Assembly (NCBI GenBank): GCA_030156535.1
Contig: JASGMJ010000016.1
Location: 79,210-143,209, forward strand
DNA length: 64,000 bases
Source: Candidatus Sumerlaeota bacterium
Lineage (GTDB): Bacteria; Sumerlaeota; Sumerlaeia; SLMS01; JAHLLQ01
Reading direction: 5' to 3'
Of the stretch, positions 52,808 to 60,713 are shown piece after piece (position 1 is the stretch's first letter; each line of letters opens with the position of its first letter). The position numbers were made by a program, and so were the translations under genes. A model generated the notes under the pieces. It saw only the letters and a list, made by a program, of their open reading frames with translations. It had not been told where the DNA came from and did not search any database.

Positions 52808-53764
52808 ATGAGAATACTGCTGACGGGAGCCACCGGTTATGTGGGGAGTGCGTTGTTGCCGCGCCTTGCCGCGTCGGGGCACGAGGTGCTGGCGCTGGTG
52901 CGTTGCGATTCCGCGTGCGAGGGGAAGGCGCGGTTGAGGCAGGACACCGATTCGGGCGTTGAGGTGCTGGTGGGCGACATTTGCGAGCCGGAATGGGGGG
53001 TGGCGGAAGTGCCGCCGTTCGACGTGCTGATTCACGCGGCGGCTTCGACAAAGCTGGCGCGGCGTCCGGGCGGTGCGGTGCGCGCGGCGAACTTTCGTGC
53101 GCTTGCTCCGATTCCGGAAATTGTCCGGCGTGGCGGTGCGCGGCGCGTGGTGCACGTTTCGACGGCGTTCGTCGTGCCGGAGAGGGACGGAGTCCTGCGC
53201 GAGGCTCTTCCCGGGCCTGGCACGGGATCGAATCCGTATGAGTCCTCCAAGACGGCGGGGGAGCGCTGGTTGAACGCGCGTCTCGATGTTCCGTTGGAGG
53301 TCGTGCGTCCGGGAATCATTCTGCCTTCGGTGAACGACCGCGCGTTGGCGGCGCGCTCGCCGCTGGGTCCGTTCCTGCACGCGTGGGCGCGGATCGGCGG
53401 AGAGCGGCTGGCGCTCGCCGCAAAGGCGAACGTGCGCCTGGGCCTCGTGACGCTGGAGGGCACGGCGGACTTTCTTTGCACGCGGGTCGATTCGCCCGCG
53501 CGGCATCGTGCTTTCTGGAATCTGGCCGAGCGTGCGCCGTGGACGCTCGGCGATCTCGCCGCGCATCTTGTGCAGACGCGCGGGCTCGGCGTTGAGCTGA
53601 ACGAACGGCGCGCGCATCCGCTGCTTGAAACGTGGAGTCCGTACCTGATGGCCGAGCGGTGCTGGGAGAACGACGGCGCGCGTTCGGCTGTTCCGTCGGC
53701 CTTCGCGGCCGTTTCGCTCGAAGACTTTGCCGCCATGATCGTCCCGGAGGCCGTCCCCGCATGA
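52808..53764 (+). CDS. Extended short-chain dehydrogenase / thioester-reductase-like protein
   Basis: This 318-residue Rossmann protein has LLTGATGYVGSALLPRL (GxxGxxG) at the N terminus, then VGDICEP, IHAAASTKL and HVSTAFVVPERD. YESSKTAGERW carries the catalytic Tyr and Lys (YxxxK). This layout is shared by NAD(P)-dependent epimerases and by the male-sterility/thioester reductase domains that reduce acyl thioesters. Residues after 200 do not decide between them. It is first in a tightly packed four-gene cluster, overlapping the next gene by four bases. It follows a very good sigma-54 promoter. Reduction of an activated acyl group made by the next enzyme is my inference. Confidence 0.75.
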   Translation: MRILLTGATGYVGSALLPRLAASGHEVLALVRCDSACEGKARLRQDTDSGVEVLVGDICEPEWGVAEVPPFDVLIHAAASTKLARRPGGAVRAANFRALAPIPEIVRRGGARRVVHVSTAFVVPERDGVLREALPGPGTGSNPYESSKTAGERWLNARLDVPLEVVRPGIILPSVNDRALAARSPLGPFLHAWARIGGERLALAAKANVRLGLVTLEGTADFLCTRVDSPARHRAFWNLAERAPWTLGDLAAHLVQTRGLGVELNERRAHPLLETWSPYLMAERCWENDGARSAVPSAFAAVSLEDFAAMIVPEAVPA

Positions 53765-55182
53765 CTTCGACCAAGCGTTCGCTGTGCGATCACTACGTGC
53801 GTGACGAGATGCGTCCGCGTCTGACGGATGCGGACCACCGGTTGCTCGCGGCCGTGGGCGTGCCTGTGTGCATTTGCGTGTACGACGACGAGGGCGAGAG
53901 CGAGTGGGTGTTGCTGGAGGATGGCGGCGGGCTGCACGAGCTTCCGGCCGGGAGCGCATGGACGTGCCGCTATCGCATGGAGGCGGGCGTGTTCCTCGAT
54001 CTCGTGGCGGCGCGCCTCTCGCCCCAGCGCGCGTTCTTCACCGGGAAGCTGCGCATCGACGGCGACCGTCTGACGGCGATTCGCCTGGGGGCGTTGCTGG
54101 CCGGGGTTTTCTCGCGGCATCCGTGGCAACCCGAGCGCGCGCCGCTGAAGCCGCGCGGTAACGCTCGAACGGACGACGGGGAGCTGACGCCGCATCAGCG
54201 TGCGATCATCGCAATGCACTTCGATGAGGAGGATGGTGCGCCGTATTGGCAGCGATGGAGCCACGAGCATGGCGTGCGCGCGGAGCAGCTTGCGATGCGC
54301 AGCGATCTGCGCGCGCTGCCGCCGATGGACCGGCGCCGGATGGAGGAAACGCCGTTCCGCGATTTCCTGCCGCGCGTGGTGCGCGAAGGCGGCGGGCGCT
54401 TGATTCTGGGCGAAACGGGGGGAGCAACGGGTGCGCCGCTGACCGTGGCGTGGACCGAAGAGGATTTCGAGAAGGCATTCGTCGCGCCGCTTTGCAGCGT
54501 GCTGGAGCGCCGGGGCATTGCGTTGCGCCAGTGGTTGTTCGCCGGGCCGACAGGTCCGCACATCATTGGCAAGGCGGCGGACCGGTTGGCGCAGGAAACG
54601 ACGGGATGCGATGCGTTGAAGATCGACATGGATCCGCGCTGGCACCGGCGGTTGGTGGCGGGGACGCCCGCGGCACTGCGGCACCTGGCGCATCTGCGCG
54701 AGCAAACCGAACAACATCTGCGGCGCGAGCGCCCGGATGCGTTGTTCATCACGCCGTCGCTGCTGCGTGCGTTGCTTGAGGAAAGCGACTCGCTCGAAGA
54801 CGCCGGGCTGCGCCTCGTGCATCTCGGCGGCCAGAGCATCACGCCCCGCGAGCGCGAGGAGTTGCGCTGCGCGCTGCCGCCGCACTGCGCGCTCATCAAC
54901 GGGTACGGCAATTCGCTGTTCGGCTGTCTCGTGGAAGAGGACGAGGCGCTGACGTACAAGGCGCACGACGAGCGGTTGATTGTCGAGCTGGTGGCGGGAA
55001 TGCCGGGCGAGTGCGGGCCCGCCGCGCCGGGCGATTGGGGCACGGTGACGTTTCATCGCTTCGATGCGTCGATGCTGATTTTGAACGCACGCGAACGCGA
55101 CGAAGCGCAGTGCGTGGCGGGGGGGATTTACTGGCCGAGGCCGGCGGCAACGGCGAGTCCCGTCGCGGCGGGAGTTTACTGA
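53761..55182 (+). CDS. Fusion: SCP2-like domain plus PaaK/LuxE-type adenylate-forming domain
   Basis: This is a 473-residue protein from the ATG at 53761. Residues 1-130 resemble a sterol-carrier/SCP2-type lipid-binding domain (AGVFLDLVAARLSPQRAFFT, GKLRIDGDRLTAIRLGALL). Residues 150-473 resemble adenylate-forming ligases of the phenylacetyl-CoA ligase or LuxE type: FRDFLPRVVREGG, a phosphate loop GETGGATGAPL, RLVHLGGQSITPRER and INGYGNSLFG. After the last motif only about 90 residues remain, so the usual C-terminal lid with its catalytic Lys appears shortened or missing. It probably binds and activates a hydrophobic acid for the neighbouring reductase and aminotransferase. The substrate is unknown. 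Confidence 0.65.
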   Translation: MTSTKRSLCDHYVRDEMRPRLTDADHRLLAAVGVPVCICVYDDEGESEWVLLEDGGGLHELPAGSAWTCRYRMEAGVFLDLVAARLSPQRAFFTGKLRIDGDRLTAIRLGALLAGVFSRHPWQPERAPLKPRGNARTDDGELTPHQRAIIAMHFDEEDGAPYWQRWSHEHGVRAEQLAMRSDLRALPPMDRRRMEETPFRDFLPRVVREGGGRLILGETGGATGAPLTVAWTEEDFEKAFVAPLCSVLERRGIALRQWLFAGPTGPHIIGKAADRLAQETTGCDALKIDMDPRWHRRLVAGTPAALRHLAHLREQTEQHLRRERPDALFITPSLLRALLEESDSLEDAGLRLVHLGGQSITPREREELRCALPPHCALINGYGNSLFGCLVEEDEALTYKAHDERLIVELVAGMPGECGPAAPGDWGTVTFHRFDASMLILNARERDEAQCVAGGIYWPRPAATASPVAAGVY

Positions 55183-55183
55183 G

Positions 55184-56452
55184 ATGAGCAAGGCGGATCT
55201 GTTTGAACGGCGGCGGCGGGTGATGATGCCGTGCTACGGGCACTTCTATGGTTCGGAGCCGCTGGAGTTGGTGCGTGGCCGCGGCACGCGTGTGTGGGAT
55301 GCGGCGGGGAAAGAGTACTTCGACTTCTTCACGGGCGTGGCGGTCAACAGTCTGGGGCATTGCCACCCGGAGGTCGTCGAGGCCGTTGCGCGGCAACTGG
55401 AAACGTTGCAGCACACGACGACGTTGTACCTGCACGAGTCCGTCGTGGGATTGGCGGAGACGCTGGCGCGGCTCGCGCCCACCGGCCTGTCTCGCGTGTT
55501 CTTTTGCGCGGACGGCAGCGGAGCGAACGAGGGGGCGTTGCTCGCGGCTTCGGCTGCGACAGGCCGCAGGAACTTCATCGCCTTCGACCGCGGCCTGCAT
55601 GGCAGGACGGCGCTGACGATGGAGGTCACGGGGATCGGATTCTGGAAGAACGATTCCTTTCCGATGGCGCGCGCGCATCACGTTCCAACGCCGATGGACG
55701 AGGAGGGTGCGGAGGAATCGCTGGGCGCGGTGGAACGCTTGTTGAACTCGCCCGCAGGCGAGGAGATCGCGGCGTTCATCGCCGAGCCGATCCTGGGAAA
55801 CGGTGGCATCGTCGTTCCGCCGCACGGTTACTTCCGGCGTTTGAAGGCGCTGCTGCGTGCACACGGCGTGCTGCTGATCGCGGACGAGGTGCAGACGGGT
55901 TTCTGCCGCACAGGCGCATGGTTTGGCATGCAGCGGCACGGGGTTTCGCCGGATCTGATGAGTTGCGCGAAGGCGCTGGGCAATGGACTGCCCGTGGCGG
56001 TGTGGCTGGCGACCGAGGAAGTTGCGGCGGCGTACACGCGCCCGGCTGCCTCGACATTCGGAGGCAATCTGGCGGCGATGGCGGCGGCGGCGACGGTCGT
56101 CGGAATCATGGAGCGCGACGGGTTGGCGCACATTGCGGAAGTGCGTGGTTCGCGTTTTCGCGCACTGCTGGCGGGTGCATTGTCCGGGTTTGGTGAAGTT
56201 GCCGAAGTGCGCGGCATGGGCATGATGATCGGCGTTGAAATCGGCGGACCGGGAAACGCGGCGATGGCGGATTGCGACCGCGTGCTGTGCGCGTTGCGCG
56301 ACCGTGGCATTCTTGCGGGCAAGACGGGACCCGGGCGCAACGTGCTGACGTTCCTTCCGCCGCTGACGGCGACGGAAGAGGAAATCGGCTTTGCCGCCGA
56401 GGCAACACGCGAGGCGTTCGCCGCCACACGGGGAAGCAGCGCACGATGCTGA
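55184..56452 (+). CDS. Class III PLP-dependent aminotransferase
   Basis: This 422-residue fold-type I enzyme contains GTRVWDAAGKEYFDFFTGVA, then NSLGHCHPEVVEAV, the family opening. CADGSGANEGALLAAS matches the PLP phosphate cup. LLIADEVQTGFCRTG carries the Asp that binds the pyridine nitrogen and SCAKALGNGLPVA the Schiff-base Lys. Relatives include acetylornithine, 4-aminobutyrate and long-chain aldehyde/ketone aminotransferases. The specificity is not readable. The start follows the ligase stop by one base and its own 3' end overlaps the hydrolase gene by seven bases. It would add an amino group to an aldehyde or keto product of the cluster. Confidence 0.9.
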   Translation: MSKADLFERRRRVMMPCYGHFYGSEPLELVRGRGTRVWDAAGKEYFDFFTGVAVNSLGHCHPEVVEAVARQLETLQHTTTLYLHESVVGLAETLARLAPTGLSRVFFCADGSGANEGALLAASAATGRRNFIAFDRGLHGRTALTMEVTGIGFWKNDSFPMARAHHVPTPMDEEGAEESLGAVERLLNSPAGEEIAAFIAEPILGNGGIVVPPHGYFRRLKALLRAHGVLLIADEVQTGFCRTGAWFGMQRHGVSPDLMSCAKALGNGLPVAVWLATEEVAAAYTRPAASTFGGNLAAMAAAATVVGIMERDGLAHIAEVRGSRFRALLAGALSGFGEVAEVRGMGMMIGVEIGGPGNAAMADCDRVLCALRDRGILAGKTGPGRNVLTFLPPLTATEEEIGFAAEATREAFAATRGSSARC

Positions 56453-57129
56453 TCGCGCAGGAGTACGTGACGATTCCAACGGCCGATGGTGCGTTGCGCG
56501 GGACGCTGCACTACGACGAGGAAAAGCCGCCGCGCGTGCGCGTTCTGATCAGCTGTCCGCATCCGTTGCTTGGCGGCACGGCGAACAATCCGGTGATCGA
56601 GGCCATCGCGCGTGGGATCCTGGGTGCGGGCGGTGCGTGCTTGGTCTGGGAGTACCGGGAAGCGGATGACGCGGAAAAAAGCAGCGAGGCACGCGAGGAG
56701 TTTCTGCGCGACGACCGCGTGTTGCAATCGAGTCCGCGTGACGTGTCCGACGCGGAAGCAGTGCTGCGCTGGTTTTCAGGAATCCGGCTGGGCGACGATT
56801 TGCCGCATGTTCATTGTGCGGGCTATTCGTATGGCGCGGCGCTCAGCCTGATGGTGGCCTGCGGCGGCGCGTCGGTTCTTGCGGTGAGTCCGCCGCTGCG
56901 CGCCGTGGAGCCGTTGCGTTGCCGCGCGGGCATCGGGAACGCGGTGCTGATCCGCGCGGCCGACGACTTTGCCGTCGCGCCCGGCGACGTGACGCGCTGC
57001 GAGGCGGATGCGGGGATTCGCTTCCGCACGCGCATCGCCTTGCCGGGCACGGATCACTTTCTGCTGAACCAGCTCGACGCAATCGCGGCGTCGGCGCACA
57101 CGTGGGCGTCCCAGCTCGTGGTGGGCTAA
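56446..57129 (+). CDS. Alpha/beta hydrolase (exosortase-associated/dienelactone-hydrolase-like)
   Basis: This is a 227-residue alpha/beta hydrolase from the ATG at 56446. RVLISCPHPLLGGTANNPVI forms the first strand and oxyanion loop. CAGYSYGAALSLMV is the nucleophile elbow, here GYSYGA with Ser, and PGTDHFLLNQ supplies the catalytic His. Acid residue candidates are in RAADDFAV. The opening resembles the KGxxxxxHPHPLxGG form of small hydrolases, including those beside exosortase systems, but no exosortase gene is present here. It closes the sigma-54-driven four-gene cluster and may hydrolyse an ester or thioester intermediate. Confidence 0.8.
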   Translation: MLIAQEYVTIPTADGALRGTLHYDEEKPPRVRVLISCPHPLLGGTANNPVIEAIARGILGAGGACLVWEYREADDAEKSSEAREEFLRDDRVLQSSPRDVSDAEAVLRWFSGIRLGDDLPHVHCAGYSYGAALSLMVACGGASVLAVSPPLRAVEPLRCRAGIGNAVLIRAADDFAVAPGDVTRCEADAGIRFRTRIALPGTDHFLLNQLDAIAASAHTWASQLVVG

Positions 57130-57240
57130 GTGCTTCTCGAAAGTCTTGGCCGGCAATGGCCCCAACGGGGCAGTGTGAAGCCTCTTCGACCATCTTCCAG
57201 ATCCTTCATTGCTCCTGGCCATGAGTTGTCGAGAAACGCG

Positions 57241-58620
57241 CTAAGGAATCTCGTCGTCGGCAAGGCCCCAGGCCTCGAACTTGTTGTAGAGTGTCTTGGT
57301 GGAAATGCCGAGTCGGCGGGCGGCGGCCGTCTTGTTGCCGCCGCAATCGCGGAGCACGGCGAGGATGTGGCGCCGTTCGACCTCGGCGAGCGAAAGCGAA
57401 AGCAGCGCGGTGGCATCCACCTCGTCCGCCGGGGATTCCGACGGTGCGGCGTCGCGCAGAATGTGCGGGGGAAGATCGGCGGGCTCGAACACCTCATTGT
57501 CCGACAGGATCAATGCGCGCCGCACGACGTTGCGCAGTTCGCGCACGTTGCCCGGCCACGGGTAGGCGCGCATGAGGGCAAGGGCGTCCCCGCCGAAGTG
57601 ACTCTTTGTCGAGCCGCGGACCTCGGCCATGAAGAAGGCGATCAGTTCGTCGATGTCTTCGGGGCGTTTGCGCAGCGGGGGTGATTCGATGACGATCGTG
57701 TTGATGCGGTGCATGAGGTCTTCGCGGAACGTGCCTTCGCGCACCTCGTCATGGAGGTCCTTGTTGGTGGCGGCGATGACGCGCACGTCGGCGTTGAGCG
57801 ACTTGCTGCCGCCGACGCGGCGGAACTCGCCGGATTGCAGGACGCGCAGGAGCTTGGGTTGCATGGAGAGCGGCATGTCGCCGATCTCGTCGAGGAAGAG
57901 CGTGCCGCCATCGGCGAGTTCGAAGAACCCGAGGCGGCGTTCCTCGGCTCCGCTGAACGAGCCTTTCTCGTGGCCGAAGAGTTCGCTTTCCAGCAGCGTT
58001 TCGGCAACGGCGGCGCAGTTGACCGTGAGGAACGGTTTTCCCGCGCGGGTGCTGCGCTCGTAGATTTCCTGTGCGACGAGTTCCTTGCCCGTGCCGCTCT
58101 CCCCGATGATGAGGACCGGTTCCTCGGTGGGGCCGACGCGTTCGATCAGCGTGCGCAGGCGCTGCATCGGTTCGGAGGTTCCGATGAGGCGTGCGTGGCG
58201 GCGCACGGGCTGGGCGAAGGACGAGAGGGTGCGCTCGCGTTCGCGAAGCTGCTGCGTTTCAAGCGCGCGCATGATTGTCAGGTGCAAGTGCTCCACGGAG
58301 CACGGCTTGGTGATGAGGTCGAAGGCGCCTTCCCTCATGCAACGCACGGCGAGATCCACGTTCGCGTGGGCGGTGAGCATGATGACGGGAGTGTGCGGCG
58401 CGATCTTGAGGAGTTCGCCGAGAAAGACGTCGCCGCTCATGCCGGGCATCCGCACGTCGAGCACGATGCAGTCGAATGTCTTGGAGGAGACGAGGCGGCG
58501 GGCGGCGGCGGCGTCCTCGGCGGTGTCAACGCCGAGCCCGAGGGCTTCGAGCTCCCGCGCAAGAACGCGGCGAATTGTTGCCTCGTCATCGACGAGCAGA
58601 ACCTGGGGGGACTCAGTCAT
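57241..58620 (-). CDS. NtrC-family sigma-54-dependent response regulator
   Basis: This 459-residue enhancer-binding protein has a receiver domain (residues 5-120) with DDE near the N terminus, phospho-acceptor Asp55 in IVLDVRMPG, and a Lys in LITKPC. The AAA+ domain has Walker A GESGTGKE, FGHEKGSFSGAE and Walker B TLFLDEIGDMP. A Fis-type helix-turn-helix ends the protein (CGGNKTAAARRLGISTKTL). The sigma-54-contacting GAFTGA loop is here GSFSGA, with Ser for Thr, keeping the hydroxyl. The start at 58620 overlaps the kinase gene by eight bases. It likely activates the nearby RpoN promoters at 52733 and 60659. Confidence 0.94.
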   Translation of the reverse strand: MTESPQVLLVDDEATIRRVLARELEALGLGVDTAEDAAAARRLVSSKTFDCIVLDVRMPGMSGDVFLGELLKIAPHTPVIMLTAHANVDLAVRCMREGAFDLITKPCSVEHLHLTIMRALETQQLRERERTLSSFAQPVRRHARLIGTSEPMQRLRTLIERVGPTEEPVLIIGESGTGKELVAQEIYERSTRAGKPFLTVNCAAVAETLLESELFGHEKGSFSGAEERRLGFFELADGGTLFLDEIGDMPLSMQPKLLRVLQSGEFRRVGGSKSLNADVRVIAATNKDLHDEVREGTFREDLMHRINTIVIESPPLRKRPEDIDELIAFFMAEVRGSTKSHFGGDALALMRAYPWPGNVRELRNVVRRALILSDNEVFEPADLPPHILRDAAPSESPADEVDATALLSLSLAEVERRHILAVLRDCGGNKTAAARRLGISTKTLYNKFEAWGLADDEIP

Positions 58621-60484
58621 GATGGTACTCCTTGCTCGTTGCGGATGACGGTGTCGAAGTTGCCTGATTGAGCGGCAGGCGCAGCGTGAACAACGCGCCG
58701 CAGCCCGGCCCCTGGCTTTCTGCCTCAATGGCGCCACCGAGTGCAACTGCGAGCCCCTGGCTGACGAAGAGGCCAAGGCCCGTGCCGGAGCCATCGGGGC
58801 GGCGCGAGAAAAACGGCTCGAAGAGGCGCTGCAAGTCTTCGGGTGCGATGCCCCGCCCGGTGTCCGCGACGCGAAGCAGGCACCAGGTGCCCTCGGTTTC
58901 ACAGGACGCAATGACTTCGCCTCCGTCGGTGGAGGCTTCCACGGCGTTGAGAAGAAGGTTGAGAAGGATTTGGCGGATTATTGGGCCGTCGGAGATCAGA
59001 TCGGCGTCGGCGCAATCGGCGATGCGGATGCGCACGCCGGAGCGCTCGGCCAGAGGCGAGGTGAGTTGCACGGCGGAGTGGATCAATTCGCAGGGAACGC
59101 AGGTTGCCATGCCCGGCTCGTGCGGGCGCGAGGATTCGAGCAGCTTGCCGGTGATCTCCTTGCAGCGAAACACCTCGTCGTGAATTGTGCCGAGGTATTC
59201 CTTGACGATGTCCTCCTCGAAACGGGGCGTGCCGACGCGCTTGAGCAGTCCCTCCGCGCAGGCCGCGATGGCGGTGAGCGGGTTGTTGATTTCGTGGGCG
59301 ATGCCCGAGGAAAGTCGGCCGATGGAGGCGAGCTTTTGCGAGGACGCGAGGGCGGCGTTCGTGCGCAGCTGCTGGGTCATGTCGCGGACGTGTTCGAGGA
59401 CGACGCTGCCGGAGCTTTCGGGGGGCGAGAGCTCGCGGGTGATGATGGCAAGTTGGCGGGGGGAGTCCTCGCCGGGTGGATCAAAGGTGTGGCAGCCCTC
59501 GGGTCCGGCGGGTGTTTGCAGAAGGGCGGGAACGGGGGAGTGATCTCCGTCCCCGAGCAGGGAGCGCCACGGGGCATTGGCGAACAGAATGCGCCCGCCG
59601 GGGCGCTCGACGAGGGCGACGGCCTCGGGCAATCCATCGAGCATCCGCCGCAACTGCGCGCGCGACGTTTCGAGTTCCTCGGTGCGCTGGCGCACGAGGC
59701 TCTCCAGGTTCTCGGTGAACATGCCGATGCTGGCGGCCATTTCAGCGAACGATTCAAGGAGCTCGCCGACTTCGTCGGGGCCGTGGGGAATCACTTCGAG
59801 ATGGAACTCGCGCCGGCGAATCTTGCGCACGAGCGATTGCAGGTGTGCGATGGGACGCAGAATCCAGAGCGCCAGTCCCGTCCAGGCCAGCAGAAGCAGC
59901 AGGACGAATCCGGCGACGGCATAGCTGACGAAGCGATGGAACTCGTCCTCGCGGTCGTCCAGATATTCGAGTGAGGCGTCGAGTTCCTCAAGGGCGCCGG
60001 TGGAGAAAGTCGTGATGGCAGCGGAGCCTTCCTCGAAGAGACGGTTGGCTTGCACGAGAGCGGCGGCGCTGCCGAGTTCGCCGGTCTCGACTTGCTGGAC
60101 GAGACTGTCCCACTCGTCCAGGTTCTCGTCGAGAGCCATGAGGCCGCGCATCTCCTGGCTTTCGGCCTCGATGCCGGCGAGATCGCGGGAGATGGACTTG
60201 CGGATCTGGGCGGTTTCGCGGCGAACGGTGACGAGGTTTTCCGCGATCCGCGTGGCCTGCACCCCGGTCTGGTGGTTTTCAAACACGGTGTGGATTTCCG
60301 AGAGCTGCGACTGAATCGCGAACGCGCGGTGAATCTCGCCCCAGTCTTCTTCAAGGCGGTGGCGCGTCATGCGCAGGTCCTTCATCTGGGCATGGGCGGC
60401 CATCACCAGGGCCGCCAACAGGGCCACGAAGACCACGGACAAGACAAGAAAGCGCTGCTTGAGACTGAGACTGGGAAGTTTCAT
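58613..60484 (-). CDS. Membrane sensor histidine kinase
   Basis: This 623-residue kinase has a first helix at about residues 10-32 (FLVLSVVFVALLAALVMAAH) and an alpha-helical periplasmic sensor of about 150 residues (four-helix-bundle pattern, FENHQTGVQATRIAENLVTV). A second helix is at about 187-208, followed by HAMP (RPIAHLQSLVRKIRRREFHL), a coiled coil and a PAS-like region. HisKA has the phospho-acceptor His in SGIAHEINNPLTAIA, and the ATPase domain has LLNLLLNAVEAS, VADTGRGIAPED and GTGLGLFVSQGLA. Its gene order (kinase, then regulator with overlap) makes the pair a cognate two-component system. The signal is unknown. Confidence 0.93.
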   Translation of the reverse strand: MKLPSLSLKQRFLVLSVVFVALLAALVMAAHAQMKDLRMTRHRLEEDWGEIHRAFAIQSQLSEIHTVFENHQTGVQATRIAENLVTVRRETAQIRKSISRDLAGIEAESQEMRGLMALDENLDEWDSLVQQVETGELGSAAALVQANRLFEEGSAAITTFSTGALEELDASLEYLDDREDEFHRFVSYAVAGFVLLLLLAWTGLALWILRPIAHLQSLVRKIRRREFHLEVIPHGPDEVGELLESFAEMAASIGMFTENLESLVRQRTEELETSRAQLRRMLDGLPEAVALVERPGGRILFANAPWRSLLGDGDHSPVPALLQTPAGPEGCHTFDPPGEDSPRQLAIITRELSPPESSGSVVLEHVRDMTQQLRTNAALASSQKLASIGRLSSGIAHEINNPLTAIAACAEGLLKRVGTPRFEEDIVKEYLGTIHDEVFRCKEITGKLLESSRPHEPGMATCVPCELIHSAVQLTSPLAERSGVRIRIADCADADLISDGPIIRQILLNLLLNAVEASTDGGEVIASCETEGTWCLLRVADTGRGIAPEDLQRLFEPFFSRRPDGSGTGLGLFVSQGLAVALGGAIEAESQGPGCGALFTLRLPLNQATSTPSSATSKEYHHD

Positions 60485-60540
60485 CGGTACTCCTCGCCCT
60501 CCGGCTTCTCCATATCAGCAACCGTGAGGCCACACCGAAA

Positions 60541-60580
60541 CGCCACCGGGGCCTTCTCCTGCTGCTTCGCGGCGGTGGCG
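60541..60580. promoter_or_regulatory. Long-spaced inverted repeat, possible enhancer site
   Basis: CGCCACCG (60541-60548) and CGGTGGCG (60573-60580) are exact reverse complements with centres 32 bases, about three helical turns, apart. They lie 105-145 bases upstream of the predicted start of the sigma-54 promoter at 60659, a normal distance for an NtrC-type activator site. Alternatively it is a hairpin in the kinase leader. Confidence 0.4.
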
Positions 60581-60658
60581 ACGGGAAACATTTCCAGAGG
60601 CACCGTGAAATCCTTGCGCGGGCAACGGGCGAAATCGGCCGTGCGGGCCGGTCACGCG

Positions 60659-60675
60659 TTGGCAGAACCCTTGCC
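60659..60675 (+). promoter_or_regulatory. Sigma-54 (-24/-12) promoter for the exported three-gene operon
   Basis: TTGGCAGAACCCTTGCC has GG and GC separated by exactly ten bases and matches TGGCA-N6-TTGC. The predicted start is near 60686. The divergent neighbour encodes an NtrC-family activator with its kinase. Confidence 0.7.
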
Positions 60676-60713
60676 GTGTACTTCCTCAGCTTTTGATGGA
60701 GAGTACCCGTCCC

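Noticed and set aside
57159..57171. GCCCC-AAC-GGGGC as a terminator after the hydrolase gene
   Set aside because: The stem has only five pairs and no T tract follows on either strand, so it is not convincing.
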